From positions 3,533,501 through 3,597,500 of the forward strand of contig NZ_CP087588.1 of the NCBI RefSeq assembly GCF_020985305.1: a DNA stretch of 64,000 nt. Reading direction: 5' to 3'. Made by a program: the position numbers and the translations under genes. The notes under the pieces are model-generated. The model had not been told where the DNA came from. It searched no databases and saw only the letters and a program-made list of their open reading frames with translations. The stretch comes from Croceicoccus sp. Ery15 (GTDB taxonomy: Bacteria > Pseudomonadota > Alphaproteobacteria > Sphingomonadales > Sphingomonadaceae). Below, one piece after another: positions 20,037-28,689 of the stretch. Position 1 is the stretch's first letter. Each line of letters starts with the position of its first letter.

Positions 20037-21196
20037 GCCGACACCGGCGCGGGCCGCATCCCGCCGTCGAACATCAGCGCCAGTGCCTTGCTGCGTTCGA
20101 TCACCAGCCATGCGGCATAGGATATCAGCAAGGTCAGCACCATGACCGCAACCGCCTTTACCAGCGGGGGCAGCGGCACATACTGGCCCGCGAACACCAG
20201 CCCGCAGATGACCGGCAGGTGGAACAGATAGATGACGAAGCTGGCCGAGGTAAAACGCTGGACCAGCGGAATGGGCCGGTCGAACAGATGCGCCGCGATA
20301 CTGATCGACAGCTGAGTCATCAGCATGGCGGCGAATGTCTCGATAAAGCGGAACAGGGCGGGGTGCACCTGTTCCTTGGTCACGATGGCCAGCACCACCG
20401 CGATCACGGCCAATACCGCGACCAGATGCGAATAGCGCGTGACCTGCGCCACGGTCTCGCGGCTGCGCTGAAGGAAACAGCCCAGCGCGAACCAAGGCGC
20501 ATAGATGATCGTCTGGTCGACCCGCAGGATTTCCTGAATGATATTGGTGTTGAGGCCCGCGATATAGAATGCCTCTACCGCCAGCGCTTCCCACAGGCCG
20601 ACGATGGCGGCCAGCACCAGCAGCGCCGCGACCATGTGCCGCCCCGCCAGCCGGTCGATCCGTTCGGGCAGCCGCGCCTTGGCAAAGCCGGGTTTAGCGC
20701 GCGCCAGCCAGGCGATCGCACAGCAGAAATACAGCAGCACGATGATGAACCATAAATGCCGCACCCAATATCCGCCCGATTTCAGCGAATTGCCGATCCA
20801 GCTGTCGATGGCGGCCTGCAACGGCAGGTTCGAAAACTCGCAAAACCAGTTCATCACCGGCACCAGCACTATGACCGATGTCACGAAGGGAATGCCCAGC
20901 CGCCGGAAACGCCCCTCAAGCCAGATCGCCGGTTCGCGCCGCGCCAGCAGCATCGCCGCGAAATAGCCTGCGATCAGATAGAATGCGGGCATTCGGAACA
21001 GGCTGATAAAGCGGGCCAGTTCGATAAAGCCGGTGACGCCTTCGCCCGATTTCACGATCCACTGCCGCCCGACCATATAGGACAGCGCCACGTGATAGGG
21101 GATGCCCAGCAGCATCAGCACGGCGCGCAGGCTGTCCCAGAAATGCTCGCGCTGCGGCTTCGCGCTGGCGGTGCTGTTGGTGTCCATCCTCTCCAT
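20033..21196 (-). CDS. Membrane acyltransferase family 3 protein (OpgC/glucan-modifying-like)
   Basis: Integral membrane protein of 387 residues with about ten hydrophobic segments. The opening FWDSLRAVLMLLGIPYHVAL is the acyltransferase-3 signature with the catalytic-type His in the first membrane helix. Members O-acylate glucans, lipopolysaccharide or peptidoglycan precursors at the inner membrane; the arrangement resembles the OpgC branch, but the acceptor cannot be told. Met at 21187 is an alternative start. It stands alone as a transcription unit. Confidence 0.85.
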   Translation of the reverse strand: MERMDTNSTASAKPQREHFWDSLRAVLMLLGIPYHVALSYMVGRQWIVKSGEGVTGFIELARFISLFRMPAFYLIAGYFAAMLLARREPAIWLEGRFRRLGIPFVTSVIVLVPVMNWFCEFSNLPLQAAIDSWIGNSLKSGGYWVRHLWFIIVLLYFCCAIAWLARAKPGFAKARLPERIDRLAGRHMVAALLVLAAIVGLWEALAVEAFYIAGLNTNIIQEILRVDQTIIYAPWFALGCFLQRSRETVAQVTRYSHLVAVLAVIAVVLAIVTKEQVHPALFRFIETFAAMLMTQLSISIAAHLFDRPIPLVQRFTSASFVIYLFHLPVICGLVFAGQYVPLPPLVKAVAVMVLTLLISYAAWLVIERSKALALMFDGGMRPAPVSA

Positions 21197-21352
21197 CCGC
21201 CCTCAATGCCGCGAAACGATACGGGGTCAATCCGAATTCGCGCGCGCGGTTCCCCGCCCATTGCTCGCCGTCCCCTTCCACCCGCCCCCTGCCGCCGGCC
21301 TCGTGCCATCGACCGGCTTGCAATCATCCGCGCCTCCGGCCATTTCGGCCGC

Positions 21353-22024
21353 ATGACCGATACAGCCAGCCAGCCCGCCATGCGCGCCGCGATCCTGCCC
21401 GTGACCCCGCTTCAGCAGAACTGCTCGCTGATCTGGTGCACGAAAACGATGAAGGGCGCGCTGGTCGATCCCGGCGGCGATCTGGACAGGCTGAAGGCGG
21501 GCGTCGCCAAGGCCGGTGTTACGCTGGAAAAGATCCTGATCACCCATGGCCATCTGGACCATTGCGGCATGGCGGGCGAACTGGCCAGCGAGCTGGACCT
21601 GCCGATCGAGGGGCCGGAAGAAGCCGACCGTTTCTGGATCGCGCGGCTGGACGACGATGCCGGCCGTTGGGGCGTAGAGGCGCATACGTTCGAGCCTGAC
21701 CGCTGGCTGAAGGATGGCGACACCGTCACCGTCGGCGATCTGGTGCTGGATGTCGTCCATTGCCCGGGGCACACGCCCGGCCATGTGGTGTTCGTGCATC
21801 AGCCCAGCCGCTTCGCATTCGTGGGCGACGTATTGTTCAAGGGCAGCATCGGCCGCACCGATTTCCCGATGAGCGACCACCAGAGCCTGATCGACGCGAT
21901 CACGCAAAAGCTGTGGCCGCTGGGCGACGACATCACCTTCGTTCCCGGCCATGGCCCGGTCAGCACTTTCGGCGCGGAACGACAGACCAATCCTTTCGTT
22001 GCCGATATGGCGCTGAAGCAATAG
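21353..22024 (+). CDS. MBL-fold metallohydrolase, glyoxalase II-like
   Basis: Cytoplasmic metallo-beta-lactamase-fold hydrolase of 223 residues starting at MTDTASQPAMRA. The metal motif THGHLDHCG (His65, His67, Asp69, His70) is complete, and later ligands appear in CPGHTPGHV, FVGDVLF and VPGHGPVS. This is the short YcbL/type-II glyoxalase-like layout without the C-terminal helical domain of GloB. The likely reaction is thioester hydrolysis, but the substrate is not defined. Confidence 0.88.
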   Translation: MTDTASQPAMRAAILPVTPLQQNCSLIWCTKTMKGALVDPGGDLDRLKAGVAKAGVTLEKILITHGHLDHCGMAGELASELDLPIEGPEEADRFWIARLDDDAGRWGVEAHTFEPDRWLKDGDTVTVGDLVLDVVHCPGHTPGHVVFVHQPSRFAFVGDVLFKGSIGRTDFPMSDHQSLIDAITQKLWPLGDDITFVPGHGPVSTFGAERQTNPFVADMALKQ

Positions 22025-22126
22025 GGTTTCGCGTTCGGACAGTCCTGCCGGACCTGCTCTTGCAATATCGGGCGACTGACAAATCGGACAGTCGGCGCGC
22101 AGTCATTACGGGAAGAATTCAGACAC

Positions 22127-23212
22127 ATGGCCTTGCTGGTCTTTTACGTTGCACTGGCGCTTTGCGTGTCTTTCCTGTGCTCGCTGCTCGAATCCTCGCT
22201 GCTGACGATCACGCCGACGCAGGTCCGTACGGCAGAGGAACAGGGCGCGAAATGGGCGGCCAGGCTCAAGCGGTTAAAGGATGACATCGAACGTCCGCTG
22301 GCCGCGATCCTGACGCTGAACACCATCGCGCACACCATGGGCGCGGCAGGCGCGGGCGCGCAATATGCCAAGCTGTATGGCAATGGCGGAGAGGCGTTTT
22401 TCGCCGCCTTCCTGACACTGGCCATTCTGGTGGTCACCGAAATCATCCCAAAGACGCTGGGCGCCCGCTATGCCCGCGCGCTGGCGCCGTTTTCGGCGTG
22501 GATCCTGCCGATCATGATCACCGCGCTGGGCCCGCTGGTCTGGGCATCGCGCAAGCTGACGGGTTTCATCACCATGGGCCGCGCCGCCGACAGTCCGCAG
22601 CACCGCGACGAATTGCTCGCGGTCGCCAGCCTTGGGCAGGCATCGGGCCAGATCGACAGCAGCGAGGCGCGGTTCATGAAGAACATGCTCCAGCTTCACG
22701 CGCTCAAGGCTTCGGATGTGATGACACCGCGCACGGTGGTGTTCACGCTGGCGCAGGATGTGCCGTTGGCCGATTTCGCTGCCCGCATCCGCGAGGCGCC
22801 CTATACCCGCGTCCCCGTTTATCGCGACAATGCCGATAATATCACCGGCTTTGTGATCAAGCACGAGGTGCTGTCCAGCCTGCTGAACGGGGACAGCGAG
22901 GGCGACGGGGTCAATCCGCTGATCCGTCCGCTGCCCCATGTGCTGGACGAAACGACGGTCGACCGCCTGTTCCGCCGCATGATTTCCGAACACCACCATA
23001 TCATGGCGGTGGTCGACGAATATGGCACCTTCCTTGGCCTTGTGACGCTGGAGGATGTGCTGGAAACCATTTTCGGCTTCGAAATCGTGGACGAGCTGGA
23101 CGAGGTTCCCGACCTGCAGGAATATGCCCGCGAATTGTCGCGCCGCCGCGTTGCGGGCGCCTCTCGCCCTTCGGCCGGTGACGGCCTGGCGGACGGATCC
23201 GGCAACAATTAG
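22127..23212 (+). CDS. CNNM/CorC-type transporter with DUF21 and CBS domains
   Basis: Inner-membrane protein of 361 residues. The N-terminal DUF21 domain (about 1-170) has three to four hydrophobic segments including VFYVALALCVSFLCSLLESS and the ENTIAHTMGA-like stretch LNTIAHTMGAAGAGA. It is followed by a CBS pair (VMTPRTVVFTL near 200, EYGTFLGLVTLEDVLE near 305). Such proteins are linked to magnesium/cobalt efflux or its control. I see no separate CorC_HlyC C-terminal domain at this length. Confidence 0.87.
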   Translation: MALLVFYVALALCVSFLCSLLESSLLTITPTQVRTAEEQGAKWAARLKRLKDDIERPLAAILTLNTIAHTMGAAGAGAQYAKLYGNGGEAFFAAFLTLAILVVTEIIPKTLGARYARALAPFSAWILPIMITALGPLVWASRKLTGFITMGRAADSPQHRDELLAVASLGQASGQIDSSEARFMKNMLQLHALKASDVMTPRTVVFTLAQDVPLADFAARIREAPYTRVPVYRDNADNITGFVIKHEVLSSLLNGDSEGDGVNPLIRPLPHVLDETTVDRLFRRMISEHHHIMAVVDEYGTFLGLVTLEDVLETIFGFEIVDELDEVPDLQEYARELSRRRVAGASRPSAGDGLADGSGNN

Positions 23213-23321
23213 ATACGGGTTCAGCCGCCCTCCGTCAGGGAAATTTTAACCCTGATCGCGCACCATAGCTGTTGATCCGTCGCTCGCAGTACCCGCGGGC
23301 GGCTGCGACAGGAGGGGTACG

Positions 23322-23837
23322 ATGTTCGGTTGGTTCAAAAAGAAGATGGCGCCCGAAGGCCCCGTCGAATTCAGCCTCGACATGGAGATCGGGCGTCCTG
23401 CAGAGGATATCTTCCGCCTGCTCGACTGGTCCGACGACATGAACGCCAAGCGGGGCGAGGGGCAGCAGGTCCTGCCCGGTGCCGGTGCCGGGCAATGGCG
23501 TCTGATCATGCAGGGGATGGAGGATGTAACTTTCCACCTCAATGTCACGCAGGAAGAGCGTGATCGCCTGTATGGCTATACGTGTCAGGCCGACCCGATG
23601 ATCGGGCGGCTGGTCTCCTCGCACGAAGTATTCCGCATCGAGCCTTTGCCGGACGGCGCGTGCAGGGTCTATCTGAATGTCAGCGCGCAATTCATCGAAG
23701 GCATGACCGAAAAAGAAGTCGCCGGCGAAACCGCGATGATGTCGCTGGGCTGCCACAGCAGCCTTGCCCGACTGAAAATCCACGCCGAACACGGCCCCGA
23801 CGCCGCCCGCGACGCACAGATCGTTGCAATGGATTAA
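23322..23837 (+). CDS. SRPBCC (START/Bet v1-like) family protein
   Basis: A 171-residue protein with the helix-grip pattern: an initial strand EFSLDMEIGRPAEDIFRLL, central strands around GQWRLIMQGM and VTFHLNVTQ, and a long C-terminal helix with KIHAEHG. Probably binds a small hydrophobic ligand or acts as a protein adaptor; no ligand can be assigned. The short basic start MFGWFKKKMAP may be membrane-associating. It stands between the CNNM gene and rpmF. Confidence 0.75.
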   Translation: MFGWFKKKMAPEGPVEFSLDMEIGRPAEDIFRLLDWSDDMNAKRGEGQQVLPGAGAGQWRLIMQGMEDVTFHLNVTQEERDRLYGYTCQADPMIGRLVSSHEVFRIEPLPDGACRVYLNVSAQFIEGMTEKEVAGETAMMSLGCHSSLARLKIHAEHGPDAARDAQIVAMD

Positions 23838-24043
23838 GCGGGGAGCGGGCAGGGGGCAGGCGGGCGATCAGGCGGGCACGGGGCAGCAGGGGGCAAAGCG
23901 ACCCTTGCTTTTCGCGCCAGAATCGGTAATGGGCGCGCCTTCGCCGCAAACTTGCGTCTTGCTGCCGGCGGGCCTTGCTGTCCGCCGCCGCATGGCCTAG
24001 TGCGGCCCGCAAACATTGATCGTTATTTTAAGCAGGTGCCGAA

Positions 24044-24223
24044 ATGGCTGTTCCGAAGAGAAAAGTATCCCCGCATCGCCGTGGCAATCGCCGTGCGCAT
24101 GATGCGCTCAAGCCCGCAGCGTTCCACGAATGCTCGAACTGTGGCGAGTTGAAGCGCCCGCACAATCTGTGCGATGCTTGCGGCCACTATAACGGTCGCG
24201 AAGTCGTCTCGGTCGGCCTGTAA
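24044..24223 (+). CDS. rpmF: 50S ribosomal protein L32
   Basis: A 59-residue large-subunit protein reading [20 protein letters not shown] and ending in GREVVSVGL. It has the four-cysteine zinc ribbon Cys30-Cys33 (CSNC) and Cys43-Cys46 (CDAC), the C+ form. It starts the classic rpmF-plsX-fabH arrangement; plsX begins 24 bp downstream. Annotated directly from the bases because of its small size. Confidence 0.98.
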   Translation: MAVPKRKVSPHRRGNRRAHDALKPAAFHECSNCGELKRPHNLCDACGHYNGREVVSVGL

Positions 24224-24247
24224 AAGACCGACCGGCCGGAGAGTAGG

Positions 24248-25333
24248 ATGAGTCTGCCGCGTATCGCTATCGACGCGATGGGCGGCGACGAGGGCGTGCG
24301 CGTGATGATCGAAGGCGCGGCGCTGGCCCGTCGCCGTCATGATCGTTTCAAATTCCTGCTTGTCGGCGACGAGGCGCGGATCAAGGCCGCGCTCGACAAT
24401 CATCCGAATATGCGCGGCGCGTCGGAGATTCTCCACGCGCCCGAAATCGTGTCCGGTGAGGAAAAGCCGACGCAGGCCCTGCGCCGTGCGCGCAAGACCT
24501 CGATGGGCATGGCGATCGACGCGGTGAAAAAGGGGGAGGCCGGCGCAGCCGTCTCTTCCGGCAACACCGGCGCGCTGATGGCCATGGCCAAGCTGTCACT
24601 GCGCACCATGCCGGGGATCGACCGGCCCGCGCTCGCCGCGCTGATGCCGACCTTGGGCGAGACCGATATGGTCATGCTCGACCTGGGCGCGAACACCGAA
24701 TGCGATGCCCGCAATCTGGTGCAATTCGCGGTGATGGGCGCGGCCTATTCGCGCATTGCCACCGGCCTTGCCGAACCGCGCGTCCGCCTGCTGAATATCG
24801 GCACCGAAGAGACCAAGGGCACCGGCGCGCTGCGCGATGCGTCCGAAATGCTGCGCGAGGCACAGGAACAGCTCGCCTTCAGCTTCGGCGGCTTTACCGA
24901 AGCGGACAAGATCAATCGCGGCGAAACCGATGTGGTCGTCACCGACGGGTTTTCGGGCAATATCGCGCTGAAAGCCGTGGAAGGCGCGGCACGTTTCGTG
25001 ACCGACCTGCTGAAAGAGGCGTTCCAGTCCTCGCTCCGCTCCAAGATCGGCTTCCTCGTCTCGCGCCCCGCGACCGAATTGCTGAAGCATCATCTCGATC
25101 CCAATAACCATAATGGCGCGGTGTTCCTTGGCCTTAACGGCGTGGTGGTGAAAAGCCACGGCAGCGCCAATGCCAAGGGCGTCGCCAATGCGGTTGCGTT
25201 GACGGCGCGATTGCTGGAAGAAGATTTGATCGAGCGTATTACGGCCGACCTTGCTGAAAGCGGGCTGGCTGCCAACGGGCGGACGCGGCGCACCCCCAGC
25301 GCCCCGAAAACTCCCGCCGCAGGAGAGGCATGA
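24248..25333 (+). CDS. plsX: Phosphate acyltransferase PlsX
   Basis: Makes acyl-phosphate from acyl-ACP for PlsY, the first step in phospholipid synthesis, as a soluble membrane-associated enzyme. The 361-residue protein begins [20 protein letters not shown] and carries [32 protein letters not shown] and FSGNIALKA, all standard. The C-terminal tail is Pro/Thr rich. Its stop overlaps the fabH start by four bases (ATGA), indicating translational coupling. Confidence 0.97.
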   Translation: MSLPRIAIDAMGGDEGVRVMIEGAALARRRHDRFKFLLVGDEARIKAALDNHPNMRGASEILHAPEIVSGEEKPTQALRRARKTSMGMAIDAVKKGEAGAAVSSGNTGALMAMAKLSLRTMPGIDRPALAALMPTLGETDMVMLDLGANTECDARNLVQFAVMGAAYSRIATGLAEPRVRLLNIGTEETKGTGALRDASEMLREAQEQLAFSFGGFTEADKINRGETDVVVTDGFSGNIALKAVEGAARFVTDLLKEAFQSSLRSKIGFLVSRPATELLKHHLDPNNHNGAVFLGLNGVVVKSHGSANAKGVANAVALTARLLEEDLIERITADLAESGLAANGRTRRTPSAPKTPAAGEA

Positions 25334-26346
25334 ACAATTCCACTGGTATGATCCGGCGTAGCTGCGTCGTGGGTTCGGGCTCGGCCCTGCCGAAACGGCG
25401 CGTCACGAACGAGGAACTGGCCAAGACCGTCGATACCAGCGACGAATGGATCAGGGAACGCACCGGCATCGCCGCCCGTCATATCGCGGGCGAGGGTGAA
25501 ACCACCGCGACCCTTGCTGCCGAAGCCGCGCAAAAGGCGCTGGACGCGGCAGGACTGACGGCTGCCGATATCTCTCTGATCGTGCTGGCGACCGCAACGC
25601 CCGATCAGACCTTTCCATCCACCGCCAGCAAGGTGCAGAAGCTGATCGGCGCGGGCAATGCCTATGCGTTCGATGTCGCGGCAGTGTGTTCGGGCTTTCT
25701 CTATGCCATGGCCACGGCCGACGCGCTGTTGAAAGTGCCTGCCGGTGCCGCCCCGAACGGCGTGCATCGCGCGCTGGTGATCGGGTCGGAAACCTTCAGC
25801 CGCATCCTCGACTGGGAAGATCGCGGCACCTGCGTCCTGTTCGGCGACGGCGCGGGCGCGATGGTTCTGGAGGCGCGCGACTTCCCCGCCGACCAGGCCG
25901 ACAGCGCGCCGGGCATCATCGCCAGCCGCCTGCACACCGATGGCGAGCATAACGAACTGCTCTATGTCGATGGCGGCCCGTCGACCACCGGCACCGTGGG
26001 CAAGCTGCGGATGAAGGGGCGCGAAGTGTTCCGCCACGCCGTCACCAATCTGGCCGATGTCCTGCGCGAGGTGATGGACGAGGCCGGCGTCGCCGCGGAC
26101 AGGCTGGACTGGGTGGTGCCGCATCAGGCCAATGCCCGCATTCTGGATGCCACGGCGAAGAAGCTGAACCTACCGCCCGAGAAAGTCGTCAAGACGGTGC
26201 AGGACCATGCCAATACTTCTGCCGCCAGCGTGCCGCTGGCCTATGATGTCGCGGTCAGGGACGGGCGAATCCGGCCCGGCCAGCTGGTCATGCTGGAGGC
26301 GATGGGCGGTGGATTCACATGGGGCGCCTGCCTGATCCGAAGCTGA
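25330..26346 (+). CDS. fabH: Beta-ketoacyl-ACP synthase III
   Basis: Initiates type II fatty-acid synthesis by condensing acetyl-CoA with malonyl-ACP. The 338-residue protein has the catalytic Cys120 in VAAVCSGF, His265 in VPHQANARI and the Asn of DHANTSAAS, the full Cys-His-Asn triad, plus [12 protein letters not shown] at the start of homology. Another possible start is the Met seven residues in. It is second in the plsX-fabH pair; about 200 bp separate it from ihfA. Confidence 0.97.
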   Translation: MNNSTGMIRRSCVVGSGSALPKRRVTNEELAKTVDTSDEWIRERTGIAARHIAGEGETTATLAAEAAQKALDAAGLTAADISLIVLATATPDQTFPSTASKVQKLIGAGNAYAFDVAAVCSGFLYAMATADALLKVPAGAAPNGVHRALVIGSETFSRILDWEDRGTCVLFGDGAGAMVLEARDFPADQADSAPGIIASRLHTDGEHNELLYVDGGPSTTGTVGKLRMKGREVFRHAVTNLADVLREVMDEAGVAADRLDWVVPHQANARILDATAKKLNLPPEKVVKTVQDHANTSAASVPLAYDVAVRDGRIRPGQLVMLEAMGGGFTWGACLIRS

Positions 26347-26542
26347 CAAAAATCAGCGCGCGGTTCGATTCGCACCCTCTGGCAGCCTGATTTGATCGCA
26401 AACTAGCCAGATTGATGCCCCAACTACCCGAAAAACCCGCCTAAACCGGCGTGTTGGTCCCGTTTTCATTTGGATCGCTGCGGCTGGTGTGAAATAGTTA
26501 CCGCTATCGCTCGGGTCGCCAGCAACCGAGGGGAACAGGGGA

Positions 26543-26848
26543 ATGTTGGATATGCGATCAGTCGGAACGCTGACCCGTGCCGATCTTGCCGATGTCATTC
26601 ATCGTAAGGTGGGCCTCAGCCGCGCCGAATCGCTGGACATGGTGGAAAGCATTCTGGGTCATATGTGTGACGCCATGTCGGATGGCGAGAATGTGAAGAT
26701 TTCCGGATTCGGCACGTTTCTGCTGCGCGACAAGGGCGAACGGATCGGCCGCAACCCCAAGACGGGGATCGAGGTGCCGATCACGCCGCGCCGCGTGATG
26801 ACTTTCCGTGCCAGCAAGATGCTGAAGGACAAGGTAAGCGGGCTTTAG
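26543..26848 (+). CDS. ihfA: Integration host factor subunit alpha
   Basis: Nucleoid protein of 101 residues that forms the IHF heterodimer and bends DNA. It has the HU/IHF fold signature [21 protein letters not shown] and the alpha-type ending [19 protein letters not shown]. Conserved position after plsX-fabH and directly before a merR gene, as is common in alphaproteobacteria. The gap of 196 bp upstream probably holds its own promoter. Confidence 0.95.
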   Translation: MLDMRSVGTLTRADLADVIHRKVGLSRAESLDMVESILGHMCDAMSDGENVKISGFGTFLLRDKGERIGRNPKTGIEVPITPRRVMTFRASKMLKDKVSGL

Positions 26849-26876
26849 GGCCAGCGGGCATTGAACGGAGAATGAC

Positions 26877-27269
26877 GTGAGCGGAGCGGGCGACCTCTTC
26901 GACGACGACAAGGACAATGCCGCCTTCCGCACGATCGGAGCGGTGGCGAATGCGCTGGGCATCAAGCCCCATGTGCTGCGCTATTGGGAAGAACAGTTCC
27001 CGATGCTGAAGCCGGTGAAACGCAGCGGCCAGCGCCGCTATTACCGGCCCGAGGATGTGGCCCTGCTGCAAACCATCGACCGCCTGCTGAACCGCGAGGG
27101 GTTCACGATCAAGGGCGCGGTGCGTGCTCTGCGAAGCGGTCAGGCGGGAGAGGATGCCAAACCGGTCGCTGCTGCGGCTGTTGAGGGCAAAACCGGCGGT
27201 GCGCCGAATGCCGAACTGGCAGCGAAACTGCGCGCCATTCGCGGCAGATTGGCGGAAGCGCTGGTTTAG
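26877..27269 (+). CDS. MerR family transcriptional regulator
   Basis: A 130-residue regulator starting at GTG 26877. The winged HTH reads [25 protein letters not shown] and [20 protein letters not shown], then a coiled-coil C-terminus. It lacks effector cysteines. This is the MerR-like gene that follows ihfA in many alphaproteobacteria; its regulon is unknown. Start is 28 bp after ihfA, so the two are probably cotranscribed. Confidence 0.92.
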   Translation: MSGAGDLFDDDKDNAAFRTIGAVANALGIKPHVLRYWEEQFPMLKPVKRSGQRRYYRPEDVALLQTIDRLLNREGFTIKGAVRALRSGQAGEDAKPVAAAAVEGKTGGAPNAELAAKLRAIRGRLAEALV

Positions 27270-27316
27270 GGCGGGGCGGAGTTGCTGCGGGCTGTCTTTG
27301 GCTGATAGTCACTGGC

Positions 27317-27352
27317 GTCGGTTCGAAAGCGGCCTTTCCGGAACCGACCGTT
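27317..27352. terminator. Long stem-loop between merR and the convergent lipoprotein gene
   Basis: Outer arms GTCGGTTC (27317-27324) and GAACCGAC (27341-27348) pair perfectly, and the inside can extend through AAAG/CTTT. A short GTTT follows. Position between convergent genes suits a bidirectional terminator, though the U tract is weak. Confidence 0.5.
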
Positions 27353-27371
27353 TGCGGACATCAAGCTTCGG

Positions 27372-27842
27372 CTATTCGACGCACTCATGATAAGTGCCAT
27401 CGGAACTCGGTGCATCGATTATCTTCCAGCGACCCGATGCGGTTGCGATCAGGTCCCGACGAAGATTGTCCGTTTTGGTGTCGGACCCAAGCAGGTCGTT
27501 GTTTCGGAACATCGAAACACCGACAGACATTGCTGATGAAGCCCCGATGTTATTGATCATCACAGGTCCTGCTTCCGATCCCCATCGTGGATCTTCTAGG
27601 AATAGCGCGAACAGGTGCTCCGTCACGATTGGGCTATCGAGTGCTTCTAAATCTCTACTGGCTGTTTCAGAATAGTCGTCAATAGTGAGCCCGTAGCGCG
27701 ATGCCACTTGCGCCACAGCCTCCTTCAACGCAGCAAAATCGTCGGTGTTGGTGAGACAGATGCCAATCTCATCATAGGGCGTTTGCGACGCGCAAGCTGT
27801 CACTAGGAGGGCGGGTGCAAATAGAAGAGCGCGTGCTATCAT
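27372..27842 (-). CDS. Hypothetical lipoprotein
   Basis: Exported protein of 156 residues starting at MIARALLFAPALLVTACAS, with a clear lipobox LVTAC. The mature part has no recognised domain; it contains the pattern SRYGLTIDDYSETASRDLEA and PRWGSEAGPVMINNIGA. Codon composition is visibly less GC-rich than that of its neighbours, so it may be an acquired gene. It is convergent with merR. Confidence 0.7.
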   Translation of the reverse strand: MIARALLFAPALLVTACASQTPYDEIGICLTNTDDFAALKEAVAQVASRYGLTIDDYSETASRDLEALDSPIVTEHLFALFLEDPRWGSEAGPVMINNIGASSAMSVGVSMFRNNDLLGSDTKTDNLRRDLIATASGRWKIIDAPSSDGTYHECVE

Positions 27843-27936
27843 CGTCTCGACTTTAGGCTGATTTGGTCGAAGAACCAATGTCCGCTAACCACCCCATTCC
27901 GGCCATTCGCCATTCCAAAAGCAACACCCGAAAGCA

Positions 27937-28011
27937 GTCCCAGCCACGGCAAAGCCGCGGCTGGGACGTCGAACGACGCGCTGCGGGGCTTTGGCCCCTC
28001 GCGGTCGTCGG
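27937..28011. repeat. Two adjacent strong stem-loops
   Basis: First hairpin 27937-27967: arms GTCCCAGCCACGGC and GCCGCGGCTGGGAC, 13 of 14 pairs, loop AAA. Second hairpin about 27974-28011: CGACgcGCtGCGGGGC pairs with GCCCCtCGCgGtCGTCG around a TTTG loop. They fill much of the 244-bp gap between the lipoprotein and the SixA-like gene. Neither has a T run, so REP-like or regulatory-RNA structure is as likely as termination. Confidence 0.55.
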
Positions 28012-28086
28012 CCGGGTTGCCGCCTCTGGCGAAATAGGCCTGCGCTTGCTTCGCAATCCTCGGCTATAAATCGCGGGCGGCTGCCT

Positions 28087-28689
28087 TTACCTTGCAAATT
28101 CCGGCCCCAGCGCGGGGTCCAGATCGCGGGGGCGGATCATGCTGATCAACCGCCCTTTCGCACTGCGCAATTCGTTCCAGTCCGCGATGTCGAGTTCGAT
28201 GAGCGCGAAGGCGCCGGTCGGGAATTTTTCCTCGACGATGGCGCGCAATTCGTCCGACGGGTCGGCGGGCACCAGTTGCAGCACCAGCTCTTCCAGCCCC
28301 GGATTATGCGCGACCAGCAGCAGGGTGTCGGCCCCCGCGCCATGTTCGACCGCGCCGTCGATCAGCTGTTCGGGATCGGCCAGATAGAGCTGCTTGTCAT
28401 TCACGCGGTCCACCGGCGCATGGCGGCCCATGGCATCCAGCGCGATGTCGATGGTTTCCTGCGCCCGCGCCGCGGCAGAGGCGATCACGCGGTCGAACGG
28501 CGGCTGCACCTTGGCCAATGCGCGGCCCATGGTTTCGGCGGCGCGGCGCCCCTTGGGATTGAGCCCGCGGTCGTAATCGCGGCCCGATGGCTGATGCGCC
28601 TCCGACTTGGCGTGGCGCAGCAGGCCCAGACGTTTGGTGCCCCGTGTCACAGGCGCGTCACCGCCATCTGAGAGCGCAGCATCGCTCAA
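28087..28689 (-). CDS. SixA-like histidine phosphatase
   Basis: Histidine phosphatase superfamily protein of 200 residues. The phosphoacceptor motif is LLRHAKSE (RHA type, as in SixA), with Arg and Glu further on in SAAARAQETI and the second His in LLVAHNPGLEEL. These enzymes remove phosphate from protein histidines or small phosphoesters; the target is unknown. Its start overlaps the end of the upstream helicase gene by four bases. Confidence 0.88.
   Translation of the reverse strand: MSDAALSDGGDAPVTRGTKRLGLLRHAKSEAHQPSGRDYDRGLNPKGRRAAETMGRALAKVQPPFDRVIASAAARAQETIDIALDAMGRHAPVDRVNDKQLYLADPEQLIDGAVEHGAGADTLLLVAHNPGLEELVLQLVPADPSDELRAIVEEKFPTGAFALIELDIADWNELRSAKGRLISMIRPRDLDPALGPEFAR

Noticed and set aside
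26360..26400. tRNA-like GGTTCGATTC stretch after fabH
   Set aside because: No matching acceptor, D-arm or anticodon stem can be folded around it on either strand.
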